Shown here: one piece after another, positions 1-8,338 of the stretch
Position numbering within the stretch: the stretch's first letter is position 1
How the letters are laid out: each line of letters opens with the position of its first letter
Source: Candidatus Omnitrophota bacterium
GTDB taxonomy: Bacteria > Omnitrophota > Gorgyraeia > 2-01-FULL-45-10
Direction of reading: 5' to 3'
DNA length: 64,000 nt
Assembly (NCBI GenBank): GCA_041650805.1
Contig: JBAZKM010000002.1
Location: 124,001 to 188,000, forward strand
The notes under the pieces: model-generated
Told to the model about the DNA's origin: nothing
Databases searched by the model: none
Seen by the model: only the letters and a program-made list of their open reading frames with translations
Made by a program: the position numbers and the translations under genes

Positions 1-298
1 TATCGGCGATAAGCTCTCTTGAAGCAAGCGAATACTTCATGCCCGTATGTCCCATAGCTATGCCGTCGCATATGCCGGGAATGCCGAAGAAGAAAGGCAC
101 CCCGCCCGCAGCCGCTATGCCGCGCTCGATGAACCGCTCAAGGCGCGCCATATGTATATGCCCCGGGATTATATCGGTCCTTGAGGTCGCAACCGCTATA
201 AACGGCTTAGCCATATCATCTTTGGATATGCCTGTGGCGTACAGGAGACTGCGCGCACCTGCCCTCTCAATACCCTTCTTTATCTTGTCGCTTTTCAT
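1..298 (-). CDS. ilvD: Dihydroxy-acid dehydratase, N-terminal part (cut by window edge)
   Basis: The 99 visible residues match the N-terminus of IlvD, the Fe-S dehydratase that makes 2-keto acids in valine, leucine and isoleucine synthesis. Recognisable family segments are [36 protein letters not shown] and [14 protein letters not shown]. The start follows a GAGGAAA ribosome site, and a consensus promoter lies about 50 bp upstream. The cysteine in the [10 protein letters not shown] segment is expected to be an Fe-S ligand (family knowledge). The rest of the gene lies left of the window. The branched-chain aminotransferase ilvE is encoded 25 kb away on the same strand, so the pathway is split in this genome. 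Confidence 0.93.
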   Translation of the reverse strand, partial: MKSDKIKKGIERAGARSLLYATGISKDDMAKPFIAVATSRTDIIPGHIHMARLERFIERGIAAAGGVPFFFGIPGICDGIAMGHTGMKYSLASRELIAD

Positions 299-350
299 AG
301 GATTTCCTCATCTTTTAGATACCGAACCCCGTATCACACTTAGATTTAGC

Positions 351-380
351 ATTATATAATATTATGAGCTAATATGTCAA
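351..380 (-). promoter_or_regulatory. Sigma-70-type promoter of ilvD
   Basis: On the minus strand TTGACA (375-380) and TATAAT (351-356) are separated by 18 bp, a full consensus pair. Transcription would start near 344, giving a leader of about 45 nt. The promoter lies between alr and ilvD and lets ilvD be transcribed independently of the upstream genes. Confidence 0.85.
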
Positions 381-407
381 TTGAATTAAAGGAGGAACCC
401 TTGAGGA

Positions 408-1559
408 CTATATGTAGATCCGCGGGACGCGGTTTGAGATGGAGCAGATGACTTCGTAGGCGATGGTGCCTGCAAGGCGGGCAAGGCGCTCGGTCCTGAT
501 CTCGTTACGGCCCTGCCGGCCTATAAGGACGACCTCGTCCCCCAGTTGTACGCCCTTTATGTGGCCGACATCTATCATCGTCTGGTCCATAGTGACCTTG
601 CCTATAACGGGGGCGATCTGCCCTCTCACCAGGACCTCCGCCTTATTGGACAGGTTCCGGCCGTATCCGTCAGCGTAACCGATCGGCAGGGTCGCGATCT
701 TCGTGTGCTTCTGGGTGATGTAGGTCCTCCCGTAGCTTATAGACCGCCCGGGAGGCGTATCTTTTATGAAGACTATCTTCGTCTTGAGCGAAAGGGCCTG
801 TTTCAGCTTTATAAGCTTCGGGAAGGTATGCTTCGGATACATCCCGTATATGATGAGGCCGGGCCGCACGAGGTTCATATGCGACCTCCCGAAGTCAACG
901 GTCGCTATCGAATTGGCCGCATGGCGTATCGGTATCTTGATCCAGTTCCTCTCTATCTCGGCAAGGAGCTTTTCGAAGGCGTCGATCTGGTATTTCGTGA
1001 AGAAATCGTCCCTGCCGGCGCTTGAAAAATGGGTGTAGATGCCTTCCAGCACAAGCCCCTTCTCCCCCACTATCTTTTTGATGAAATCGGACGCATCTTC
1101 GTGCCATACGCCTATCCTGCCCATACCGGTATCTATCTTTATATGGGCCTTCACCTTCAACCCATCCTCGCTGGCTTTGCGTATCGAATCGATCAGCTCG
1201 GGTCCGCATATGGTAAGCGTAATATCCTTCTCGGCCGCGGCCCTAACTTCTGACGGCAGGACCGAACCGAGTATAAGTATAGGCGTCTTTATGCCGTGGT
1301 CCCTCAGCCGCACCGCTTCATCCGTCGTGGCTACGCCCAGGTAGTCGACATTGAGCCGGTCCAGGACCGTCGCGACCTCGACCGTGCCGTGGCCATAGGC
1401 GTTCGCCTTGACGACCGCCATTATCATGACATTCTTCCCGACCATACGCCGGACCTGCTTATAATTATATTCGATGGCCTTCAGGTCCACCTCCGCCCAT
1501 GTCGGCCTGTGGCGCGTCCTCGTGACCCCGTTCATCGTCTTTACTTTTATCTCATCCAT
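408..1559 (-). CDS. alr: Alanine racemase
   Basis: This is a PLP enzyme that converts L-alanine to D-alanine for peptidoglycan. The PLP-lysine motif VVKANAYGHG follows the usual WAEVDLKAIEYNYK start, and the conserved C-terminal part includes PIGYADGYGR and TMDQTMIDVG. The length of 383 residues is normal. I chose the ATG at 1559, preceded by AGGG at 5 nt. An in-frame ATG at 1577 would add six residues (MGYRES) encoded entirely by a GGGTATA-type heptamer array. The gene is last in the thiL-tsaE-tsaB-alr run, 28 bp after tsaB. Confidence 0.95.
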   Translation of the reverse strand: MDEIKVKTMNGVTRTRHRPTWAEVDLKAIEYNYKQVRRMVGKNVMIMAVVKANAYGHGTVEVATVLDRLNVDYLGVATTDEAVRLRDHGIKTPILILGSVLPSEVRAAAEKDITLTICGPELIDSIRKASEDGLKVKAHIKIDTGMGRIGVWHEDASDFIKKIVGEKGLVLEGIYTHFSSAGRDDFFTKYQIDAFEKLLAEIERNWIKIPIRHAANSIATVDFGRSHMNLVRPGLIIYGMYPKHTFPKLIKLKQALSLKTKIVFIKDTPPGRSISYGRTYITQKHTKIATLPIGYADGYGRNLSNKAEVLVRGQIAPVIGKVTMDQTMIDVGHIKGVQLGDEVVLIGRQGRNEIRTERLARLAGTIAYEVICSISNRVPRIYI

Positions 1560-1566
1560 ACTTTCC

Positions 1567-1594
1567 CTATACCCCATACCCTAACCCCTATACC
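1567..1594. repeat. Heptamer array, GGGTATA family (tsaB/alr junction)
   Basis: There are four 7-bp units on the plus strand: CTATACC, CCATACC, CTAACCC, CTATACC. The array supplies the last codons and stop of tsaB and a possible alternative ATG of alr. It belongs to the same unit family as the arrays at 55,686, 60,958 and 61,245. Confidence 0.8.
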
Positions 1595-2256
1595 CCCTTA
1601 ATGTCGCACTCCTTCGAATACATATACATCGGCTCCAGGTCTTCAGGGGCGACGGACTTCTCCCTCTTGAGGATTTCCAGGCCGAGCATCGCTACGATCC
1701 CGGCGCGCGGATGCCAGTCCTTCTTAAAATGGACGGCGCCTTCCGGTGTGACCTGCCCTGACGCATTGCCCAGAAGCATGATATCTTTTATCTTCATCTC
1801 TTTTATTTTATTCGATAGATCCCCGGCCGGCAACAATAAATATTTCGAGATCTTCTTCAGCTTCCTGCCGTCTGACCTGTAGAGACACCCATATACCTTA
1901 TTCTTGCGCGCATCCAGCACGGGACATACCACCCCGGTGAATTTCACGGCGTTCTGCGCGATCGCGTCCAGGGTCGGGACGGCTGCGACGGGCTTCTTCA
2001 CGGAATAAGCGAGGGCCTTTATCGTGACCACCCCTATCCTGAGGCCCGTGAACGATCCCGGACCGGCGCTTATGCAGAAGCCGTCGATATCGCGCAATTT
2101 AAACCTTGCCTTCCCAAGCGCGCGGTCTATCATCGGAACGAGAAGGCTCGAATGGCTCATATCTGCCTTCCTGTGGAACCGGCCCAGCACCTTGCCGCCG
2201 TCGCAAACGGCGATGCTGAGGTAGTCCGTCGATGTGTCTATTGCGAGTAGTTTCAT
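1588..2256 (-). CDS. tsaB: tRNA threonylcarbamoyladenosine biosynthesis protein TsaB
   Basis: TsaB is the inactive paralogue that scaffolds TsaD in the t6A37 tRNA modification complex. The N-terminus MKLLAIDTSTDYLSIAVC and the segment GFCISAGPGSFTGLRIGV are diagnostic of the ASKHA-fold family. The length of 222 residues is typical. tsaE, the ATPase of the same complex, lies upstream and is separated only by a composite repeat. The final residues (IKGV and stop) are read from a GGGTATA heptamer array, so the original C-terminus may have been altered. tsaD is not in the window. Confidence 0.93.
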   Translation of the reverse strand: MKLLAIDTSTDYLSIAVCDGGKVLGRFHRKADMSHSSLLVPMIDRALGKARFKLRDIDGFCISAGPGSFTGLRIGVVTIKALAYSVKKPVAAVPTLDAIAQNAVKFTGVVCPVLDARKNKVYGCLYRSDGRKLKKISKYLLLPAGDLSNKIKEMKIKDIMLLGNASGQVTPEGAVHFKKDWHPRAGIVAMLGLEILKREKSVAPEDLEPMYMYSKECDIKGV

Positions 2257-2260
2257 TGTT

Positions 2261-2370
2261 CAGCTTTCAGCTTTCAGCTTTCAGCTTTCAGCTTTCAGCA
2301 GCTATCAGCATGCCTGACGGCAGTCAGGCTTTTGTTTTAGCTGATAGCTGAAGACTGATAGCTGAAAGCT
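2261..2370. repeat. Composite heptamer element with inverted arms and nested palindrome
   Basis: Five direct CAGCTTT units and two variants (2261-2309) face an oppositely oriented run of TAGCTGA-type units (2338-2370), so the transcript could fold into a long hairpin. A 20-bp segment at 2310-2329 containing the palindrome GCCTGAC-GGCA-GTCAGGC sits at the centre and is followed by TTTTGTTTT. The element at 18,061 is the same without this insert. It fills the whole tsaE-tsaB gap and may weaken or terminate transcription (inference). Confidence 0.85.
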
Positions 2371-2790
2371 CTATGCGTGTTTTTTTACAACTATCTTCCT
2401 CTCATTCTCTCCCGCGACCGACAACTTCACTTCGATATATCTCTTCGGCAAAAGGGCGCGGATCCTGTCCGCCCACTCGACGACGGTCACGCCTTCTCCG
2501 TAGAAATATTCGTCGTAATTCATGGGATCGAGGATACCCGGCTTATCGAGCCTATACAGGTCAAAATGATAAAGGGGCATCCTCTTACCCCTGTACTCTT
2601 TTATTATGACGAACGAAGGGCTGTTGACGTAACGCACATCTTTCACCCCGAGCCCTTTCGCTATGCCTTTGGTGAATACGGTCTTGCCGGCTCCCAGGTC
2701 CCCGATGAGGGCTACCACATCGCCTCTCTTCAGCTCCCCGGCAAGCTCCCGGCCCATCCGTATGGTATCTTCCCTGCTATGAGAGATCAT
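2371..2790 (-). CDS. tsaE: tRNA threonylcarbamoyladenosine biosynthesis ATPase TsaE
   Basis: TsaE is a P-loop ATPase that drives turnover of the TsaB-TsaD complex. The Walker A motif GDLGAGKT lies near residue 31, and YVNSPSFVIIKEY and LYHFDLYRL are typical family blocks. At 139 residues it has the usual length. It starts two bases after the thiL stop codon, indicating translational coupling. A 114-bp repeat element separates it from tsaB downstream. Confidence 0.95.
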   Translation of the reverse strand: MISHSREDTIRMGRELAGELKRGDVVALIGDLGAGKTVFTKGIAKGLGVKDVRYVNSPSFVIIKEYRGKRMPLYHFDLYRLDKPGILDPMNYDEYFYGEGVTVVEWADRIRALLPKRYIEVKLSVAGENERKIVVKKHA

Positions 2791-2792
2791 CT

Positions 2793-3704
2793 TTAAAAAT
2801 GGAGATATCCTTTAGGTTTCAATGGCTTCTCTCTGCCGTACTCATCGATAAGGCGGCATCCATAACGTTTATCGGTGACCTCTCCTATAAGCGTGACCGG
2901 CGTCTTCATACGGGGAAGGGCGGACCTGAAGAGACGCGCCGCCTCGGGCGCGGCCATGGTGAATAAAAGCTCGAAGTCCTCCCCTCCGTACAGCGCGTCT
3001 TCCAGGGAACGCGCCGCACCTGACAGCGGGACTGCGCCCGCACAGATCCTGGCGCCTGCGGAACTCGCCTTGAGAAGGCGCCGGAGATCGAGGGCCAGCC
3101 CGTCGGAGATGTCGATCATGGAGTGGACCTTGAAATCCCTGACGAGCGAACGCGACTCCTCCAGCCGGGGCATAAAACGGAGATGCCGTCCTTTTATTGA
3201 ACCTCCCAATCCTCCGGTCACCAGGATCGCATCCCCTCTCACGGCGCCGCTTCGCAGGACGAGGTCGCCCTTCTTCACCTCTCCTATAAGCGAAACATCG
3301 ATCACCACCCTGCCGGAGGCGCTCGTATCGCCGCCCACTATATTTATGCCGCACATCCCGGCGAGGCTCCGCATGCCTTTATATACACCGTCGGCGAAAG
3401 AGACGGGGAGGTCCGGATCTATGGCTGCGGAGACGAGCGCATATCTGGGCGCTCCTCCCATCGCAGCTATGTCGCTGACGTTCCTGGCAAGCGCCTTCCA
3501 CCCTATCTCGAAAGGCGTCGCGCCGGACCGTTTGAAATGGACATCCTCCACGAGCATGTCGCAGGTGAAGAGGAGATATTTATCCTTTGTCCACCTGATC
3601 ACGGCGGTATCGTCGCCGATACCCTTCACTACGGACCCGTCGAGCCGGATGCCTTTGGCGAGCCGCTCGATGAGCCCTATTTCACCTATATCTCTTATCT
3701 TCAT
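2793..3704 (-). CDS. thiL: Thiamine-monophosphate kinase
   Basis: ThiL phosphorylates thiamine monophosphate to the cofactor thiamine diphosphate. The PurM-like fold is shown by GIGDDTAVI, TCDMLVEDVHF, ARNVSDIAAMGG and INIVGGDTS, which carry the metal- and nucleotide-binding aspartates, and by MIDISDGLALDL in the second half. The length of 303 residues is usual. The gene heads the thiL-tsaE-tsaB-alr run; pairing of thiL with tsaE is common in bacteria. Upstream, a CCTAACA-type heptamer array fills most of the 47-bp gap to mtnA. Confidence 0.95.
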   Translation of the reverse strand: MKIRDIGEIGLIERLAKGIRLDGSVVKGIGDDTAVIRWTKDKYLLFTCDMLVEDVHFKRSGATPFEIGWKALARNVSDIAAMGGAPRYALVSAAIDPDLPVSFADGVYKGMRSLAGMCGINIVGGDTSASGRVVIDVSLIGEVKKGDLVLRSGAVRGDAILVTGGLGGSIKGRHLRFMPRLEESRSLVRDFKVHSMIDISDGLALDLRRLLKASSAGARICAGAVPLSGAARSLEDALYGGEDFELLFTMAAPEAARLFRSALPRMKTPVTLIGEVTDKRYGCRLIDEYGREKPLKPKGYLHF

Positions 3705-3712
3705 ATCGTTTC

Positions 3713-3740
3713 CCTACTACCTACGACCTAACACCTAAGA
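3713..3740. repeat. Heptamer array, CCTAACA family
   Basis: Four exact 7-bp registers, CCTACTA, CCTACGA, CCTAACA and CCTAAGA, fill most of the gap between mtnA and thiL. No other copy of this unit family was seen in the window. Confidence 0.75.
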
Positions 3741-3751
3741 TGGTGAACCGG

Positions 3752-4786
3752 TCACTTTAACTTTCCCAGACTTTTACCATACGGCTTCCTGAATATGCCC
3801 TTCTCGGTCACTATGGCCGTGATGAGGCCGTTAGGAGTGACGTCAAAGGCCGGGTTGTATACCTTCACGCGCCTCGGCGCTATCATCTTGCCCAGGGCGC
3901 CTCTTACCTCGTCGGCGTGCCGTTCCTCTATCGGTATCTCCCTGCCTGACCTCAGGCTGAGATCGAACGTAGATAGAGGCGCTACTACATACATGGGGAT
4001 ACCGTGGTGTTTGGCGAGGACGGCCAGGTTATATGTCCCTATCTTGTTCGCCGTGTCCCCGTTACCGGCGATCCTGTCGGCCCCTACGAAGACCTTGTCG
4101 ACCATACCCCTCTCCATGAGACTCGCCGCCATATTATCGCAGATGAGGGTCGTGTCGATATGCTCATGCATCAGCTCCCAGGCGGTGAGCCGTGAGCCCT
4201 GGAGAAGAGGGCGGGTCTCGTCGACGTATACCTTTATCCGCTTTCCCTGCCTCTTCGACTCAAAGAGGACCCCGAGCGCTGTCCCGTAATCCGCGGTCGC
4301 CAGCCCCCCGGCATTGCAGTGTGTAAGGATCCTGTCCCCTCTCCTGACCAGGCGGGCGCCGAATCCGGCCATGAGCCGGCAATTCTTCTTATCCTCTTCG
4401 ATGATATCGAGCGCCTCTTTGAGCAGTATCTCTTTTATCCTGGCCACAGGCCTCTTCCTGTTCGCGCAGGCGGTCTCTTCCATCCTCGCCATTGCCCAGA
4501 AGAGGTTGACCGCCGTCGGGCGTGAACGCCCCAGGAATGCCCTTATACGCTTCAACTCGCGGTGGAGACCCCCGAAATCCCCCGCCCTGGACCTTTTGAT
4601 GCCCAGCACCATGCCGAGGGCGCCCGCTATACCAAGCGCCGGGGCCCCGCGTATCTCGAGACGCCTGATCGCCTTCCACAGGCGCCCGATATCTGCGCAA
4701 TAGACATATTTGAGCTTCCCGGGCAGGAGCGTCTGGTCCACATACTTTATCTTCCCGTTCTTCCAGCTTATCGTCTCAACAGGCAT
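3752..4786 (-). CDS. mtnA: S-methyl-5-thioribose-1-phosphate isomerase (MtnA/eIF-2B family)
   Basis: MtnA isomerises methylthioribose-1-phosphate to methylthioribulose-1-phosphate in methionine salvage. The catalytic cysteine lies in THCNAGGLATADYGTALG and the catalytic aspartate in FVGADRIAGNGDTANKIGT. IRGAPALGIAGALGM near the N-terminus is also diagnostic. The length is 344 residues. Other mtn genes are absent from the window, so participation in a full salvage pathway is not shown here; some MtnA homologues act on 5-deoxyribose-1-phosphate instead. The gene starts three bases after the DUF362 gene ends. Confidence 0.92.
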   Translation of the reverse strand: MPVETISWKNGKIKYVDQTLLPGKLKYVYCADIGRLWKAIRRLEIRGAPALGIAGALGMVLGIKRSRAGDFGGLHRELKRIRAFLGRSRPTAVNLFWAMARMEETACANRKRPVARIKEILLKEALDIIEEDKKNCRLMAGFGARLVRRGDRILTHCNAGGLATADYGTALGVLFESKRQGKRIKVYVDETRPLLQGSRLTAWELMHEHIDTTLICDNMAASLMERGMVDKVFVGADRIAGNGDTANKIGTYNLAVLAKHHGIPMYVVAPLSTFDLSLRSGREIPIEERHADEVRGALGKMIAPRRVKVYNPAFDVTPNGLITAIVTEKGIFRKPYGKSLGKLK

Positions 4787-4789
4787 CGC

Positions 4790-5893
4790 TCACCCCCATA
4801 TCGCCTTCGTCAGCACGTTGCGCCTGATGTCGATCGCCCTGTAAGGGCAGACTTCGTGGCAGCACATGCACCTGACGCACTTTTTGTAATCTATCCTGCA
4901 GCGATCCGGCTCTATCTCTATCGCCTCCGCCGGACAGCTTATCTTGCAGAGGTTGCACCTGGCGCATACCCTTGCGTCTATATACGGGTTGAACTTCACC
5001 AGCGATGCGAAGCTGTTCAATAATGCCTTCGGCAAAAATTTCAGAGGCGTCGTCTGCGGAAGCTTGAAATCTTCTTTTATGAAATTTTTAATGTCCTCTC
5101 CGGCGATCTCTATCCTGGCCGGATCCATCTCCCCCAGCCCGGCCGCATACGCTTCTCTCGTCGTAAGTACGTCCCACGGCTCCAGGCCCATCGTCCTGGC
5201 GAGACACGAATCTATCGCCACCGCGTCTTCGCCGGCCATGATGAACCCCATATTCTTAAGCTCTCCCCTCGCCGGGCCGTCGCCCTCCATCGCTATCACG
5301 GCATCGACCACGGTCAGTTTCGGTCTCGCGATCGAATATACCCTGGCGATCAGTTTCGCGAACTCTTCGGGTTTCGGGGCGCGCGAATGGCACCCGGCCT
5401 TGTACAGGCCGACCAGGGTGCCGAATGTATTCTTTATGGCGGCCGTCAATGTGGTAAGCACGTGGGTCTTCATCTTCGGTATCGAGATAAAAGAGCCGGA
5501 ATCGAAGACGTGACGGCTTACCGGTATCCCGTCCACGAACTTCGAACTTGTGAACTTGACGATCTCCGCGCCTTCCTCCAGGGCTATGCGTTTCATGCCG
5601 GATATCTCCAGCACCTCTTCTATATTGCTGCCGAAACCTCCGGGCGAATCGCCGATGACGGGCCTGCCGCCCGCGCCCTTTACGAGCCTGACAAGCGCGC
5701 GCACAACCTCCGGGTGGGTATCCACGCAGTCCTCGGGGGGACGCGGCGAAAGGAGGTTCGGCTTCAGGAGCACCTTTGTGCCCGGCTTTACGAACTTCTC
5801 CATACCGCCGACGAGGTCGACCGCCCGTTTAACGGCATCGAAGACCTGCCGCGTCTCATACTCCCTGCACCCTGTTATCGAAACTTTCGACAT
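4790..5893 (-). CDS. DUF362 protein with C-terminal 2[4Fe-4S] ferredoxin domain
   Basis: Residues 1-290 match the DUF362 family, with KVLLKPNLLSP, GDSPGGFGSN and ISIPKMKTHVLTTLTAAIKN as typical blocks. The C-terminus holds two cluster-binding motifs, CARCNLCKISCP and CVRCMCCHEVCP, so two [4Fe-4S] clusters are predicted. The biochemical role of this family is not established; an electron-transfer or redox-sensing function is inference. It is packed between the CPBP protease and mtnA with gaps of two to three bases, so it is part of the same transcript. Confidence 0.85.
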   Translation of the reverse strand: MSKVSITGCREYETRQVFDAVKRAVDLVGGMEKFVKPGTKVLLKPNLLSPRPPEDCVDTHPEVVRALVRLVKGAGGRPVIGDSPGGFGSNIEEVLEISGMKRIALEEGAEIVKFTSSKFVDGIPVSRHVFDSGSFISIPKMKTHVLTTLTAAIKNTFGTLVGLYKAGCHSRAPKPEEFAKLIARVYSIARPKLTVVDAVIAMEGDGPARGELKNMGFIMAGEDAVAIDSCLARTMGLEPWDVLTTREAYAAGLGEMDPARIEIAGEDIKNFIKEDFKLPQTTPLKFLPKALLNSFASLVKFNPYIDARVCARCNLCKISCPAEAIEIEPDRCRIDYKKCVRCMCCHEVCPYRAIDIRRNVLTKAIWG

Positions 5894-5895
5894 CT

Positions 5896-6936
5896 TCAGC
5901 TCAGCTGTTTCAATATGAAGACAAAGAACACCATGCTCAGGTTATGTATCATATGTACCGTGATCGAGGAGACGAGCGTGCCGGTCCTCTCGTACATATA
6001 CGCAAGCGCTATGCCCAGCACCATGATAGGCAGAAACCCTACGACGTTCGTGTGCAGGACGGCAAATAAGGCCGAGGTGATGAGCGCCGCCCAGAATACG
6101 CCGATATATTTCCTGACGGCGCTGTACATGAAGCCCCTGAAGAAGAGCTCTTCGATGATCGGGCCGATGACTGCGGCAAATATGCTGGTGAATAACAGGA
6201 ATGCCTGGTTCTGCTCTTTAAGGAATAGTTCGACCACCGGCTGCTTCTCCGGCACATAACCGGTCAGGCGTATGAAAAAGAGTATCACGGCCAGCACCGC
6301 TATAAGCACGGGCATTATCGCTATGTAACAGACGATGCCGTAGAATATATTGCGGGCCAGATTTTTCACGGATAGCCCGAGCGATATCAACTTTTCCTTA
6401 TACTTCGTTACGGTAAAGTAAAGTATGAATACGACCGTCAACGTATCCAGGACGGCTGAATTGAGCATCATCCTGAAATTATCGTTCTTGAGCGCCGGAA
6501 AGATGTCGGCCAGGAACGATTCTATGATCACGGCCATGTACCCGAAGAAGAGAAAGAGTATGGCTACCCTCGCCACATCTGCCGGGTCCCATCCGATCCC
6601 TTTGGTCTCATGCCGGTGCGTCGTTATGTCCGGCATCCTGCCGGAAATAAGAGAAGATACGAATATCCAATCGGTCGCTATCCCCAGCAGTAATACCGCG
6701 AAGATCAGAAGGGACGCCAGGCCCAGGACCAGGGCAAGGGGCCTGTTCTCTGCGAGCTTCTTCTCCATCTCAATGCGCTGGGCCACGGGGTCTTCGTTCC
6801 ATTCGGACTTTGAGATCATCTTACCGGCGTCCAGGGCTTCATCCGATGTGAAGAGCGCTATATTGAAGACGATGATAAAGGTGACGAGGAGGATATATAG
6901 CCGGTCTTTTTGTATAAAATTTAAAAGTTTACTCAT
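5896..6936 (-). CDS. CPBP-family intramembrane metalloprotease (Abi/CAAX-like)
   Basis: This polytopic membrane protein has about eight hydrophobic segments. The family's metal-binding motifs are all present: EELFFRGF (EExxxR), LFAVLHTNV (FxxxH) and HMIHN near the C-terminus. The family cleaves substrates within or next to membranes. The substrate here is unknown. An extended N-terminal part with two membrane segments (about residues 1-110) precedes the usual core. Its upstream gap contains three decamer repeats. An intact catalytic set makes it a likely active protease. Confidence 0.88.
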   Translation of the reverse strand: MSKLLNFIQKDRLYILLVTFIIVFNIALFTSDEALDAGKMISKSEWNEDPVAQRIEMEKKLAENRPLALVLGLASLLIFAVLLLGIATDWIFVSSLISGRMPDITTHRHETKGIGWDPADVARVAILFLFFGYMAVIIESFLADIFPALKNDNFRMMLNSAVLDTLTVVFILYFTVTKYKEKLISLGLSVKNLARNIFYGIVCYIAIMPVLIAVLAVILFFIRLTGYVPEKQPVVELFLKEQNQAFLLFTSIFAAVIGPIIEELFFRGFMYSAVRKYIGVFWAALITSALFAVLHTNVVGFLPIMVLGIALAYMYERTGTLVSSITVHMIHNLSMVFFVFILKQLS

Positions 6937-6969
6937 ACTGTAATCTCATGTAACCTTATGCAACCTTGT
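6937..6969. repeat. Decamer tandem repeat between tatD-rSAM and CPBP gene
   Basis: On the minus strand the gap reads as three 10-bp units, AAGGTTGCAT, AAGGTTACAT and GAGATTACAG. It resembles the heptamer arrays in position and copy number but has a different period. Confidence 0.5.
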
Positions 6970-8337
6970 TTACCCCGTCACCCCTGCGTGCCTCAGCCTG
7001 AACTCCGCGCCCAACCCTTTCGCGATCTCTTCGCATCTCTTTACATCGACCCCGGGAAGGTCAAGGCACGTCACTTCCGTCTCTATCCCCTTTCCCACGC
7101 ATCCCTTTATGAAATCGAGGACACCCTTATATGTCTTATCCCCGAATTTCGGGTCGCATAATCTCATGTACGCCTCTTTTGTATCGGCATTGAGGCTTAC
7201 CGATACCTTATCCACCAGGCCGGCAAGTTCGGCCGCTATAGGCCTCGAGTTTATCAGGTCGCCGTGGCCGTTCGTCACGAGCCGTATCCTCGCATTCTTC
7301 GCCTTGAGCATTACCGACACCGCCTTGACCGCCTCCAGGCGCATAGTCGGCTCGCCATAGCCGCAGAAGACCACCTCTTTATATTTAGCCGGATCGCCGA
7401 CGGCACCCAGTATCTCTTCCACCGTAGGCTCTCTCTCAAGCCGCAGGTTGTGCCCCTTTACAAAAGGCGTATAACTTCTGACGCAGAAATCGCAGGAATT
7501 GGTGCACCCGTTCGTTATGTTGAGGTACAGGGAACCGCGTATCCCGTATGCTATCTCAGGCGCCTCTTCCAGGCCAAGGCCGAAGAGCGCGTTGGCGTTG
7601 TGGGTCGTTATCCTGCCGATGTCCTCCGGGGATAGCCCCAGAAGCCGCGACCATTCCTCTGCCAGATACGATAGATACGACGGCTCGTTCCTCTTTCCCC
7701 TGAATTCCTGCGGCGCAAGGAACGGCGCGTCCGTCTCCAGCAGAAGGCGTTCCGGCGGCACTACGCGCGCCACCTCCCGCAGACCACCGGCGTTCTTGAA
7801 TGTGAGGTTACAGGTAAAGGAGACGTATAGTCCCGCGTCGAGGCATCTCTTCAGGAAGGCCATGTCTCCGGCAAAGCAATGCATCACGCCTTTCGCTTCA
7901 CCGTCCAGCTCGGATCCCAGGATATCGAGCACTTCGCTGCCGGCCTCTCTTGAGTGAAGGATGAGCGGCAGGTCCAGTTCGCGGGCCAGCTTTATGAATT
8001 TTTTGAACGCGGCGGCCTGCTGCTCTCTGGGGGCGAGGTTTCTGTAATAATCGAGGCCGACCTCTCCGACGGCGACCACTTTATCTTCCTGCGCAAGGGC
8101 CCTGATCCCGGAGACGGCCGCGTCGTCGACCGAAGAGGCATCGTGAGGATGGATACCGACCGAAGCGTATATAAATCCGTGCTTCCTGGCCAGTTCGACG
8201 GCCCGGATCGAACCGTCCATGGAACTGGCGACATTCACGATCCGCGCCACACCCTTCGAGAGGGCTCTCTCTATGACACCATCCCGGTCCGGATCAAAGT
8301 CCTTAAAATCGAGATGGCAGTGCGTATCTATCAACAT
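6970..8337 (-). CDS. TatD-family metal-dependent hydrolase fused to TatD-associated radical SAM domain
   Basis: Residues 1-258 form a complete TatD hydrolase: THCHLDF, GIHPHD, GEVGLDYYR, LILHSREA, MHCFAGD and LLLETDAPFL give the metal-binding histidines, glutamate and aspartate. Residues 265-455 form a short radical SAM domain with the cluster motif CTNSCDFC and the SAM-binding block FCGYGEPTMR. This domain resembles the family known as the TatD-associated radical SAM protein. TatD is a nuclease or deacylase-type hydrolase; the radical SAM reaction is unknown. It starts one base after the metG stop, so it is co-expressed with metG. Confidence 0.92.
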   Translation of the reverse strand: MLIDTHCHLDFKDFDPDRDGVIERALSKGVARIVNVASSMDGSIRAVELARKHGFIYASVGIHPHDASSVDDAAVSGIRALAQEDKVVAVGEVGLDYYRNLAPREQQAAAFKKFIKLARELDLPLILHSREAGSEVLDILGSELDGEAKGVMHCFAGDMAFLKRCLDAGLYVSFTCNLTFKNAGGLREVARVVPPERLLLETDAPFLAPQEFRGKRNEPSYLSYLAEEWSRLLGLSPEDIGRITTHNANALFGLGLEEAPEIAYGIRGSLYLNITNGCTNSCDFCVRSYTPFVKGHNLRLEREPTVEEILGAVGDPAKYKEVVFCGYGEPTMRLEAVKAVSVMLKAKNARIRLVTNGHGDLINSRPIAAELAGLVDKVSVSLNADTKEAYMRLCDPKFGDKTYKGVLDFIKGCVGKGIETEVTCLDLPGVDVKRCEEIAKGLGAEFRLRHAGVTG

Positions 8338-8338
8338 G

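Noticed and set aside
2261..2370. CRISPR-like short repeat cluster
   Set aside because: Units are 7 bp without spacers, and no cas genes occur in the window.
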